NCBI RefSeq assembly: GCF_000719705.1
Contig: NZ_JOHO01000046.1
Coordinates: 28,804 to 92,803 of the forward strand
From: Streptomyces sp. NRRL S-350
Lineage (GTDB): Bacteria; Actinomycetota; Actinomycetes; Streptomycetales; Streptomycetaceae
Reading direction: 5' to 3'
DNA length: 64,000 bases
The first letter of the stretch is position 1; each line of letters begins with the position of its first letter. This document shows positions 50,203 through 58,465 of the stretch, piece after piece. The position numbers were made by a program, and so were the translations under genes. Under the pieces are notes generated by a model. That model saw only the letters and a program-made list of their open reading frames with translations. It was not told the origin of the DNA and did not search any database.

Positions 50203-50664
50203 GTGACCACCGCCCGCATGAAGAACCCCGCCATGGTCCTGCCCGACGCGATGAAGGGCATCCAGGGCATCTACCAGGCCGCGTACCGGGGCGGCGTCTC
50301 CCCGCGGATCCTGGAGCTGGTCCACCTGCGGGCCAGCCAGATCAACGGCTGCAGCGCCTGCGTGTTCGCGGGCGTCCAGGGCGCCAAGAAGCACGGCGAG
50401 ACCGACGAGCGGCTGCACGCGGTGGCCGCCTGGCGGGAGGCGCCGTGCTTCACCGACGAGGAGCGCGCCGCCCTCGAACTCACCGAGGCCGCCACCCGGA
50501 TCGCCGACCGCTCGGGCAAGGCCGTCCCGGATCCGGTCTGGGACGCGGCCGCCGACCACTTCGACGAGGAGCAGCTCGCGGCGATCATCCTGATGATCGG
50601 ACTGACCAACTTCTTCAACCGCATCAACACCACGATCGAGGAGCCCGCCGGCACCGCCTGGTGA
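50203..50664 (+). CDS. ECF41-associated AhpD-like carboxymuconolactone decarboxylase family protein
   Basis: This 153-residue protein has VHLRASQINGCSACVFAGVQGAKKHGE with the CSAC redox pair, followed by WREAPCFTDEERAALELTEAAT and LIGLTNFFNRINTT. ECF41 sigma factors are typically encoded next to, and activate, such a gene. GTG at 50203 has GAGGAG six bases upstream. It is the likely single target of the divergent sigma factor. Confidence 0.9.
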   Translation: MTTARMKNPAMVLPDAMKGIQGIYQAAYRGGVSPRILELVHLRASQINGCSACVFAGVQGAKKHGETDERLHAVAAWREAPCFTDEERAALELTEAATRIADRSGKAVPDPVWDAAADHFDEEQLAAIILMIGLTNFFNRINTTIEEPAGTAW

Positions 50665-50700
50665 CCCCCGGCCGCCCGCCCGCCGCGCGAGAATGGCCCG

Positions 50701-52140
50701 GTGACCAGCTCCTGGACCTCCTTCGGCGGCGACCTGCACCTGGACCTCACCGAACGGCGCGCCGCCGGAACCGGGCTGCGGGCCGCCCTGGAGGACGCCC
50801 TGCGCGAAGCCGTCCAGGACGGGCGGCTCGCCCCCGGCACCCGGCTGCCCTCCTCCCGGGCCCTCGGCGAGGACCTCGGGATCGCCCGCAACACCGTGGT
50901 CGAGGCGTACGGCCAGCTCACCGCGGAGGGCTGGCTCGACTCCCGGCAGGGCTCCGGCACCACCGTCGCCCGGCGGGCCGTGCCGGAGCCGCCCGCCCCG
51001 AACCGGCGGGCCGACGCGGGCCCGGCACGGCAACGGCGCACCGCCCGGCACGACCTGACGGCCGGGCGGCCCGACCTCTCGCTCTTCCCCCGCACCGCCT
51101 GGCTCTCCGCCGCCCGCCGCGCCCTCGCCACCGCGCCGCACGAAGCCCTCGACTACGGCAGCCCGCTCGGCCGGATCGAACTGCGGCAGGCGCTCACCCA
51201 CTACCTGGCCCGGGTCCGGGGCGTCCGCACCGACCCCGACCACCTGCTGATCTGCACCGGCGTCACCCAGGGCCTCGGCCTGCTCTGCGCCGCCCTGCGG
51301 GAACGCGGCGCCCGCACCCTGGCCGTCGAGGAGTACGGGCTGCCGCCGCAGCACGCCGTCGTCCGGGCCGCCGGACTCGCCCCCGCCCCGCTGCCGCTCG
51401 ATGACGACGGCGCCCGGGTCGACCTGCTCGACGCCCGCCCCGGCGCCGTCCTCCTCACCCCCGCCCACCAGTACCCCACCGGCGCCCCGCTGTCCGCCGA
51501 ACGCCGGGCGGAGACCGTCCGGTGGGCGCGCGAACAGGACCGGTACGTCATCGAGGACGACTACGACGGCGAGTTCCGCTACGACCGGCAGCCCCTCGGC
51601 GCGATGCAGGCCCTCGACCCGGACCGGGTGGTGTACGCCGGAACGGCCGCCAAGAGCCTCGCGCCGGGCCTGCGGCTGGCCTGGCTCGCCCTGCCCGACG
51701 CCCTGGTGGAACCGGTGGCCCGGCTGAAGGCACTGGCCGACGCGATGTCCCCGGTGCTGGACCAGCTGACGCTGGCCGAACTGATCACCTCCGGCACGTA
51801 CGACCGGCACGTGCGGCGCTGCCGCCTGCACTACCGGCGCCGGCGCGACCGACTGGTCGCCGCCCTCGCCGAACACGCCCCGCACGTCCGGGTCACCGGC
51901 ATCGCGGCCGGCCTGCACGCCGTGCTCCGACTGCCGCCCGGCTCCACCCCGGAGCCCGAACTCCTCGCCCGGGCCCAGGCCGTGGGCCTGTCGCTGAACG
52001 GCCTCGCCCGGCATCGCGCCGTCCCGGCCGCCGCCGGCGCCGAGGCTCCGCCCGCCCTCGTCATCGGTTACGCCACCCCACCCGACCACGCGTTCCCCGC
52101 CGCCGTGCAGGCCCTCTGCGACCTGCTCCGCAGGGCGTGA
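50701..52140 (+). CDS. MocR/PdxR-type regulator (GntR-aminotransferase fusion)
   Basis: The 479-residue protein has an N-terminal GntR winged helix (ALREAVQDGRLAPGTRLPSSRALGEDLGIARNTVVEAYGQLTAEGWL) and a fold-type I aminotransferase domain with IEDDYDGEFRYDRQPLGAMQ and the PLP lysine in YAGTAAKSLAPGLRLAW. MocR proteins bind PLP and regulate, for example, vitamin B6 or amino-acid genes. GTG at 50701, 36 bp after the AhpD-like gene. Target unknown. Confidence 0.92.
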   Translation: MTSSWTSFGGDLHLDLTERRAAGTGLRAALEDALREAVQDGRLAPGTRLPSSRALGEDLGIARNTVVEAYGQLTAEGWLDSRQGSGTTVARRAVPEPPAPNRRADAGPARQRRTARHDLTAGRPDLSLFPRTAWLSAARRALATAPHEALDYGSPLGRIELRQALTHYLARVRGVRTDPDHLLICTGVTQGLGLLCAALRERGARTLAVEEYGLPPQHAVVRAAGLAPAPLPLDDDGARVDLLDARPGAVLLTPAHQYPTGAPLSAERRAETVRWAREQDRYVIEDDYDGEFRYDRQPLGAMQALDPDRVVYAGTAAKSLAPGLRLAWLALPDALVEPVARLKALADAMSPVLDQLTLAELITSGTYDRHVRRCRLHYRRRRDRLVAALAEHAPHVRVTGIAAGLHAVLRLPPGSTPEPELLARAQAVGLSLNGLARHRAVPAAAGAEAPPALVIGYATPPDHAFPAAVQALCDLLRRA

Positions 52141-52180
52141 GGGGCGCGCCGGGGGACGCGGGCGGGGGGCCGGGGAAGGC

Positions 52181-52219
52181 GTCCCGCCCGCCTCCCTCGG
52201 GGGCGGGGGCGGGCGGGAC
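52181..52219. terminator. Bidirectional terminator hairpin
   Basis: GTCCCGCCCGC (52181-52191) pairs with GCGGGCGGGAC (52209-52219) between the convergent MocR and DUF6126 genes. Confidence 0.65.
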
Positions 52220-52231
52220 GGCGGGGGTGGG

Positions 52232-52441
52232 CTACTTGTTGCGGCTGCCCAGTTCGAAGAGAAGCATGATGAAGCCGGCGAAGACGTGGATCCCGGCGGT
52301 GTAGATCACCAGCCGGAGGTAGACCCGCTTGTTGGCCCACTTGCCGGCGTCCATGGTCTTCGGGCCGGTGGGAGTGTCGGCGGCGCCCGGGGTGGCGAGG
52401 GCGGCGGTGAGGGCGGTGGTGGCGGTGGCGGGATCGGCCAT
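52232..52441 (-). CDS. DUF6126-like small membrane protein
   Basis: This 69-residue protein has a Thr/Ala-rich start, KWANKRVYLRLVIYTAGIHVFAGFIMLLFELG with one membrane helix, and a basic end. It resembles DUF6126 proteins that accompany XRE-cupin regulators. ATG at 52441 with GGAGGAG upstream, 33 bp after the regulator gene. It is probably the regulator's cotranscribed partner. Confidence 0.75.
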   Translation of the reverse strand: MADPATATTALTAALATPGAADTPTGPKTMDAGKWANKRVYLRLVIYTAGIHVFAGFIMLLFELGSRNK

Positions 52442-52473
52442 GGTGATCTCCTCCGGATTGTCCTGACGGCGGG

Positions 52474-53109
52474 TCAGTGGGTCGCGGCGGGGCCGCCGCC
52501 GAGGCAGAGTTCGCCGCCGGGGCTCTGCAGCAGGGTGTGGACGAAGAGCAGTTCGACGCCGTCGTCGGACTCGGCGGCGATGCAGTGCGGGGTGAGCGAG
52601 TCGAAGTGGGCGGAGTCGCCCACGGCGAGGTGGTGGACCCGGTCGCCGAGGGTGAGCCGGAGCGCGCCCTGGAGGACGTACAGCCACTCCTCGCCGGGGT
52701 GGACCCGGACCACCGCGTCCTGCACACCCGGCGGCACGTGGACCCGCAGGGCCTGCATGGCGCGGCCGGGGGCGCCGGCCCGGCGGTAGCCCCAGCCGCC
52801 GGCGCGCCCGGGCTCGATGGCGCCGCCGCGGACCACCGGGTCCGGCTCCGCCATGGTCTCGCCGAGCAGCCCGGACACCGAGGTGCCGTACGCGCGGGCG
52901 AGGCCGAGCAGGACGGGCAGGGAGGGCTGGCGCCGGCCGGTCTCCAGCCGGGACAGATAGGCTGGGGAGAGTCCGACGCGCGCGGCGGCCACCTCCAGGG
53001 TGAGGCGGCTGCCGAGGCGGTGCTCGCGGAGGCGGGCGGCGAGGCCGGAGACTTCCTGGTCGTCGAGCCGGTCGCCTGCGGCGGGGGTGCCGGTGGAGCT
53101 GGTGGTCAT
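52474..53109 (-). CDS. XRE-family regulator with C-terminal cupin domain
   Basis: The 211-residue protein has an HTH_3 domain (LREHRLGSRLTLEVAAARVGLSPAYLSRLETGRRQPSLPVLLGLARAYG) and a cupin domain with VRVHPGEEWLYVLQGALRLTLGDRVHHLAVGDSAHFDSLTPH. ATG at 53109. A 15-bp palindrome about 40 bp upstream (53150-53164) is the probable autoregulatory site. The start lacks a clear ribosome site; an internal start cannot be excluded. Confidence 0.9.
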   Translation of the reverse strand: MTTSSTGTPAAGDRLDDQEVSGLAARLREHRLGSRLTLEVAAARVGLSPAYLSRLETGRRQPSLPVLLGLARAYGTSVSGLLGETMAEPDPVVRGGAIEPGRAGGWGYRRAGAPGRAMQALRVHVPPGVQDAVVRVHPGEEWLYVLQGALRLTLGDRVHHLAVGDSAHFDSLTPHCIAAESDDGVELLFVHTLLQSPGGELCLGGGPAATH

Positions 53110-53149
53110 GGGTCCAGTGGACACCCGGCGTGCCGCACGGGCAAGAAAG

Positions 53150-53164
53150 TTGCCTCTGAGGCAA
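53150..53164. promoter_or_regulatory. Palindromic operator of the XRE-cupin regulator
   Basis: TTGCCTC-T-GAGGCAA, perfect around a central base, 41 bp upstream of the regulator start. The position and symmetry fit binding by a dimeric HTH protein. Confidence 0.65.
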
Positions 53165-53223
53165 GGCGGCCCGTCCGGACCGCCTCCGGGCTCACGGCGC
53201 CTGGGTTCGCGGCGCCTCCGGGC

Positions 53224-54957
53224 TCACGGCCGCGGGATGTTCCGCAGGTTGCTCCGGGCCAGGTCGATCATGCGGCCGACCCCGCCGGAGAGCACCGTCT
53301 TCCCGGCCGCCAGCGCGAAGCCCTTCAGCTGGGCGGCGGTGATGTACGGCGGGATGGACAGCGCGTTCGGGTCGGTGACCACGTCCACCAGGGCCGGGCC
53401 CGGCCGTTCCAGCGCCTCCGCCAGCACCTCCCGGACCCGGCCCGGCTCGGCCACCCGCTTGGCCGGGATCCCCATCGCCCGGGCGATCCCGGCGTAGTCC
53501 ACGTCCCCGTTGTCGATCTCGGACTCCGGGTAGCCGGAGACCAGCATCTCCAGCTTGATCATGCCGAGTGCGCCGTTGTTGAAGACGACGGTCTTCACGG
53601 GCAGCCGGTGCTTGGCCACGGTGAGCAGTTCGCCGAGCAGCATCCCGATCCCGCCGTCTCCCGCCATCGCGACCACCTGCCGCCCGGGGCAGGCGAGTTG
53701 GGCGCCGATCGCGTGCGGGAGGGCGTTGGCCATCGAGCCGTGCAGGAAGGAGCCGATCACCCGGCGGCGGCCGTTGGGCTGCAGGTAGCGGGCGGCCCAG
53801 ACGTTGTTCATGCCGGTGTCCACGGTGAACACCGCGTCCTCGGCCGCCACCTCGTCCAGCACCGAGGCGACGTACTCCGGGTGGATCGGCAGGTGCTTCT
53901 CGATGTCCCGGGTGTACGCGCCGACCACGTCCTCCAGCGACCGGTAGTGCTTCCTCAGCATGCCGTCGAGGAAGGCCCGGTCCTTCTTCCCCTCCAGCAG
54001 CGGCAGCACCGCCCGCAGGGTGGCGGCGACGTCACCGTGGACGGCCAGGTCCAGGGCGGTGCGGCGGCCCAGCCGGGTCGCGTCGTGGTCGACCTGCACG
54101 GTGTGCGCCTGGGGCAGGAAGGAGTCGTACGGGAAGTCGGTGCCGAGCAGCAGCACCAGGTCGGCCGAGTGCAGCGCCTCGTGGCAGGCGCCGTAGCCGA
54201 GCAGGCCGCTCATGCCCACGTCGTACGGATTGTCGTACTGGATCCATTCCTTGCCGCGCAGCGAGTGCCCGACCGGTGCGTTCAGGGCCTGCGCGGCCTC
54301 CATCACCTCGGTGTGCGCCCCGCGCACCCCGGCACCGCAGAACAGGACGACCTTGCGGGCGGCGTTGAGCATCCGGGCCAGCTCCTGCACCTGGGACCAC
54401 GGCGGCGCGGCGACGGCCTGCTCGGTGAGGAAGTGGCTGGTGCCGGTCGGTCCGGCCGCGGGCAGCGCGGCGACGTCGCCGGGGAAGACGAACACCGAGA
54501 CGCCGTGCGAGCCGAGCGCGTGCTGGATGGCGATCCGCAGCAGGCGCGGCAGCTGCGCGGGAGTGGAGAGCGCCTCGCACCAGTTGCTGCAGTCGGTGAA
54601 CACCCGCTCGGGGTGGGTCTCCTGGAAGAAGCCGGTGCCGATCTGGCCGGACGGGATGTGCGAGGCGAGCGCGAGGACGGGCAGGCCGCTGCGCTGGGCG
54701 TCGTAGAGGCCCTGGATCAGGTGGGTGTTGCCGGGGCCGCAGGAGCCGGCGCAGACGGCGAGCCGGCCGCTGAGTTCGGCTTCGGCGGCGGCCGCGAAGG
54801 CACCGGCCTCCTCGTTGCGGACGTGCACCCAGCTGATGCCCTCGGCCCGGCGGATCGCGTCCACGACGGGGTTGAGGCTGTCGCCGACGACGCCGTAGAC
54901 CCGCTCCACCCCGGCCTGCCGGAGCACCTCCACCATCTGTTCGGCCACGCTCGCCAC
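53224..54957 (-). CDS. poxB: Pyruvate oxidase / pyruvate:quinone oxidoreductase (PoxB-like)
   Basis: This 577-residue ThDP enzyme converts pyruvate to acetate and CO2, passing electrons to quinone. It has VYGVVGDSLNPVVDAIRR with HVRNEEAGAFAAAAEA (catalytic Glu), GSCGPGNTHLIQGL, an FAD-binding middle domain and the ThDP motif AMAGDGGIGMLLGELLTVAKHRLPVKTVVFNNGALGMIK. The C-terminal segment (residues about 550-577) is variable. GTG at 54957 has GAAGGAG upstream. It is a single gene following GH65 on the same strand. Confidence 0.9.
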   Translation of the reverse strand: MASVAEQMVEVLRQAGVERVYGVVGDSLNPVVDAIRRAEGISWVHVRNEEAGAFAAAAEAELSGRLAVCAGSCGPGNTHLIQGLYDAQRSGLPVLALASHIPSGQIGTGFFQETHPERVFTDCSNWCEALSTPAQLPRLLRIAIQHALGSHGVSVFVFPGDVAALPAAGPTGTSHFLTEQAVAAPPWSQVQELARMLNAARKVVLFCGAGVRGAHTEVMEAAQALNAPVGHSLRGKEWIQYDNPYDVGMSGLLGYGACHEALHSADLVLLLGTDFPYDSFLPQAHTVQVDHDATRLGRRTALDLAVHGDVAATLRAVLPLLEGKKDRAFLDGMLRKHYRSLEDVVGAYTRDIEKHLPIHPEYVASVLDEVAAEDAVFTVDTGMNNVWAARYLQPNGRRRVIGSFLHGSMANALPHAIGAQLACPGRQVVAMAGDGGIGMLLGELLTVAKHRLPVKTVVFNNGALGMIKLEMLVSGYPESEIDNGDVDYAGIARAMGIPAKRVAEPGRVREVLAEALERPGPALVDVVTDPNALSIPPYITAAQLKGFALAAGKTVLSGGVGRMIDLARSNLRNIPRP

Positions 54958-55099
54958 GGGTGCGACTCCTTCGCTGGGGCGCCGGTCGGCGAACCACACC
55001 TGCACGTTCCGACGGGGCGGGGCGGCCCGCAGCCCGGATGGGCCGAACGGGTGAGCGCGGGCGGAGCGGGTGAGCGGGCGGAGCGGGTGAGCAGCCGCG

Positions 55100-57505
55100 C
55101 TACTCCGCCGCGAGGTGGTCCTGGTGGCCGAGCTTGCCGGCCACCAGGCCCGCCTGGGGGTGGCGGCGGGCCGGTTCACGGCCCGGGGGCTGGGCGAACC
55201 GCTCCTGGCCCGGCGGGGAGGTGGTGGGCAGGGTGACCGGCGCCCCGGCCTTGACCTCCACCGCCTCGTCGTCGTGCCGCAGGTGGATGACCTCGCCGCG
55301 GCGCAGCGTGTACGTCGTCTCCTCGTGGGTGATCCGGACGCCGAGCAGGTGCCCGCGCACCAGCAGGGAGAAGCTGAGCCGCATCAGCCCGGACGGCAGC
55401 CGGGGGCGGAAGGAGAGCGTCTCGTCGTGGTCGCGCAGGCCCCCGAAGCCCGCCACCAGGGCGATGCAGGCCCCGGCGAGCGAGGCCATGTGCAGGCCGT
55501 CGCGGGTGTTGCCGCCGAGGTCGTGCAGGTCCATCAGGGCGGCTTCGGCGGTGTAGTCGTACGCGAGGTCGAGCTGGCCGACCTCGGCGGCGATGACCGC
55601 CTGGGTGCAGGCGGAGAGCGAGGAGTCGCGGACGGTGAGGCGCTCGTAGTAGGCGAAGTTGCGGGCCTTCTGCTCGTCGGTGAAGGCGTCGCCGCGGACC
55701 TGCATGGCGAGCACCAGGTCGGCCTGCTTGACCACCTGCTTGCGGTACAGGTCGAAGTACGGGTAGTGCAGGAGCAGCGGGTACTTGTCGGGCGGGGTGT
55801 TCTCGAAATCCCAGACCTGGTGGTCGGTGAAGCCGTCGGCCTGCGGGTGGACGCCGAGGTCCTCGTCGTACGGGATGTACATCGCGGCGGCCGCGTCCCG
55901 CCAGGCGGCGGTCTCCTCGGTGTCGACGCCGAGGGCGGCGGCCTCGCCGGGGTGGCGGACGGCGGCCTCGGCGGCGGCGCGCAGGTTCGTCTGCGCCATC
56001 AGGTTGGTGAAGACGTTGTTGTCCGCGACGGCGCTGTACTCGTCGGGGCCGGTGACGCCCTCGATGCGGAACCGGCCGGCGACGTCGTGGTGGCCGAGCG
56101 AGCGCCACATCCGGGCGGTCTCCACGAGCAGTTCGAGCCCGTACTCGCGCTCGAACTCGTCGTCCCCGGTGGCCCGGACGTAGCGGGCGACGGCGGCGGC
56201 GATGTCGGCGCCGATGTGGAAGGCCGCGGTGCCGGCCGGCCAGTACCCGGAGCACTCCTCGCCGCGGATCGTCCGCCAGGGGAACACCGCGCCGGCCAGG
56301 CCGAGTTGGGCGGCCCGTTCGCGGGCCAGCGGCAGGGTGGTGTGCCGCCAGCGCAGGGCCTGGTTGACGGCGGTGGGCAGGCAGTAGGTGAGCACCGGCA
56401 GCACGAAGGTCTCGGTGTCCCAGAAGCTGTGCCCGTCGTAGCCGGGCCCGGTCAGCCCCTTGGCGGGGATGGCCCGTTCCTCGCTGCGGGCGCCGGCCTG
56501 GAGGACGTGGAAGACGGCGAACCGCACGGCCTGCTGGAGTTCGACGTCGCCTTCGATCTCGATGTCGTTGGCCTCCCAGAACTCCCGCAGGAAGTCGGCC
56601 TGTTCGGCGACCAGGCCGTCCCAGCCGGTGTACCGGGCGGCGGTGAGCGCGGCCTCCACCTGGTCCCGGACGGCGGGCAGCGAGCGGGTGCCGGACCAGC
56701 CGTAGGCCATGAACTTGGTCAGTCGCAGCCGCTGCCCGGGTTCGAGCACGGTGGTGACGCTGATCCGGCACTGGTCGGCGTCGGCCTCGGCGACGGTGTC
56801 GGACCGCTCCGGGCCGTCGATCACGTGGTCCATCCCGGCCGCGACCCGGATGCCGCTGTAGCGGGTGCGGTGCACCAGGACGGCCTTGAGGGCGCTCGCG
56901 TGGTGCGCCTCCGACTGCAGCGGCGCCTCCAGGACGGCGGCGACGCGCGGATCGCCGTCCGGGCCGCCGGGCAGCTGCTCGTTGGCGACCAGCTCGGACT
57001 GCAGCACGACCCGGACCGGGCCGTCCACCGCCTCGACGCTGTACTCGACGGCGGCGATGGCGCGCTGGGTGAGCGAGACCATCCGGGAGGAGCGCACCCG
57101 GATCGTCCGCCCGGCCGGGGAGGTCCACTCGGCCTCGCGGTGCAGCAGGCCCTCGCGGAAGTCCAACCAGCGTTTGTGGCTGATGAGTTCGCCGTAGCGG
57201 AGGTCGAAGGGCTCGTCGTCCACCAGCAACCGGATGATCTTGCCGTTGGTCACGTTGATGACGCTCTGGCTGGACTCCGGGTAGCCGTAGCCGCCCTCGC
57301 CGTACGGCAGTGGGCGCAGCTCGAAGACGCCGTTGAGGTAGGTGCCGGGCAGGCCGTGCGGCTCGCCCTCGTCCAGGTTGGCGCGCAGGCCGATGTGCCC
57401 GTTGGAGAGCGCGAAGACGGATTCGGCGCGGGCCATCGAGACCAGGTCCAGGCCCTGTTCGGTGATCTGCCACGGGTCGATCGAGAAGGTGTCCGTGGGG
57501 CTCAC
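55100..57505 (-). CDS. Glycoside hydrolase family 65 phosphorylase
   Basis: The 801-residue enzyme is a GH65 disaccharide phosphorylase (maltose, trehalose, kojibiose or nigerose type) producing beta-glucose 1-phosphate. It has NGHIGLRANLDEGEPHGLPGTYLNGVFE, the (alpha/alpha)6 barrel with GPGYDGHSFWDTETFVLPVLTY, the catalytic acid Glu489 in EGVTGPDEYS, and the KQADLVLAM substrate loop. An extra Pro/Arg-rich tail of about 35 residues ends it. GTG at 57505 overlaps the beta-PGM gene stop by four bases, linking the two. The exact disaccharide cannot be read from motifs. Confidence 0.92.
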   Translation of the reverse strand: MSPTDTFSIDPWQITEQGLDLVSMARAESVFALSNGHIGLRANLDEGEPHGLPGTYLNGVFELRPLPYGEGGYGYPESSQSVINVTNGKIIRLLVDDEPFDLRYGELISHKRWLDFREGLLHREAEWTSPAGRTIRVRSSRMVSLTQRAIAAVEYSVEAVDGPVRVVLQSELVANEQLPGGPDGDPRVAAVLEAPLQSEAHHASALKAVLVHRTRYSGIRVAAGMDHVIDGPERSDTVAEADADQCRISVTTVLEPGQRLRLTKFMAYGWSGTRSLPAVRDQVEAALTAARYTGWDGLVAEQADFLREFWEANDIEIEGDVELQQAVRFAVFHVLQAGARSEERAIPAKGLTGPGYDGHSFWDTETFVLPVLTYCLPTAVNQALRWRHTTLPLARERAAQLGLAGAVFPWRTIRGEECSGYWPAGTAAFHIGADIAAAVARYVRATGDDEFEREYGLELLVETARMWRSLGHHDVAGRFRIEGVTGPDEYSAVADNNVFTNLMAQTNLRAAAEAAVRHPGEAAALGVDTEETAAWRDAAAAMYIPYDEDLGVHPQADGFTDHQVWDFENTPPDKYPLLLHYPYFDLYRKQVVKQADLVLAMQVRGDAFTDEQKARNFAYYERLTVRDSSLSACTQAVIAAEVGQLDLAYDYTAEAALMDLHDLGGNTRDGLHMASLAGACIALVAGFGGLRDHDETLSFRPRLPSGLMRLSFSLLVRGHLLGVRITHEETTYTLRRGEVIHLRHDDEAVEVKAGAPVTLPTTSPPGQERFAQPPGREPARRHPQAGLVAGKLGHQDHLAAE

Positions 57506-58248
57506 GACGTGCCTCCCAGCAGCTCGGAGAGGTCGTCGACGACCACGGTGGCGCCGTCGCGGCGCAGTTCGGCGGCCTGTCCGGTGCGGTTGACCCCGAC
57601 CACCGCGCCGAAGCCGCCGGCCCGGCCGGACGCGACCCCGGCGAGCGCGTCCTCGAAGACGGCGGCGTGCGCGGGCTCGACGCCGAGTGTGCGGGCGGCG
57701 TACAGGTAGGTGTCGGGGGCGGGCTTGCCGGGCAGGCCCTCGCTCTTGGCGACGGTGCCGTCCACGATGACGTCGAACAGCTCCTCGATGCCCGCCGCCC
57801 GCAGCACGTCACGGCAGTTGGCGCTGGAGGAGACCACCGCGCTGGGCAGGCCGGCCGCGCGCAGCCGGTGCACGTAGTCGACCGAGCCCTGGTACGGCTG
57901 GACGCCCTGCTCGCGGATCATCCGCAGCACGGTGTCGTTCTTGGCCCGGCTGATCCCTTGCACGGTGCGGGTGTTGGGCGGGTCCTCGGGAGTGCCCTCG
58001 GGCAGGTCGATGCCCCGGCTGTGCAGGAACTCCCGGGTTCCGTCGAGCCGCGGGCGGCCGTCCACGTGGGCGTCGTAGTCGGTGACGGCGTCGAAGGGGA
58101 CGAACGGGCCGCCGGTGCGGGCGGCTTCGGCGCGCAGGAAGGCGTCGAAGGTCTCCTTCCAGGCCGCGGCGTGCACCTTCGCGGTCTGGGTGAGCACCCC
58201 GTCGAGGTCGAAGAGGAATGCGCGGATGTCGTCCGGTAGGCCCAGCAT
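57502..58248 (-). CDS. pgmB: Beta-phosphoglucomutase-like HAD hydrolase
   Basis: This 248-residue HAD-family enzyme has the DLDGVLTQTAKVHAAAWKETFD motif (nucleophile Asp and DxDG), VVSSSANCRDVLRAAGIEELFDVIVDG, the Lys of GKPAPDTYL and FEDALAGVASGRAGGFGAVVGV. Beta-PGM converts beta-glucose 1-phosphate to glucose 6-phosphate, exactly the product of the downstream GH65 phosphorylase. ATG at 58248; the first gene of the two-gene operon. A TAAGAC about 12 bases upstream may indicate a short leader. Confidence 0.9.
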   Translation of the reverse strand: MLGLPDDIRAFLFDLDGVLTQTAKVHAAAWKETFDAFLRAEAARTGGPFVPFDAVTDYDAHVDGRPRLDGTREFLHSRGIDLPEGTPEDPPNTRTVQGISRAKNDTVLRMIREQGVQPYQGSVDYVHRLRAAGLPSAVVSSSANCRDVLRAAGIEELFDVIVDGTVAKSEGLPGKPAPDTYLYAARTLGVEPAHAAVFEDALAGVASGRAGGFGAVVGVNRTGQAAELRRDGATVVVDDLSELLGGTS

Positions 58249-58397
58249 GGGTGCAGTCTTACCCCCGAATCGGGGGAAGCCGACCATTTCCCGGCGGCGC
58301 GTCGCGGAAGGGCGGCTTCCGGTTCACCGCTCGGCCGGGGGCGGCCTTCGGGATCCCGGGCGGGTGGGACGGGCCGGGCGCCCTGGCCGGACAGGGC

Positions 58398-58443
58398 ACG
58401 GCCCCGGGCGCCCGCGCCCCGGAGGGCGCCGGCCCGGGGCCGT
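58398..58443 (-). terminator. LCP gene terminator
   Basis: ACGGCCCCGGGC (58398-58409) pairs with GCCCGGGGCCGT (58432-58443), 23 bases after the LCP stop; the loop contains a smaller GC hairpin. Confidence 0.6.
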
Positions 58444-58465
58444 CCCCGACGTCCGCCGGGTGCGC

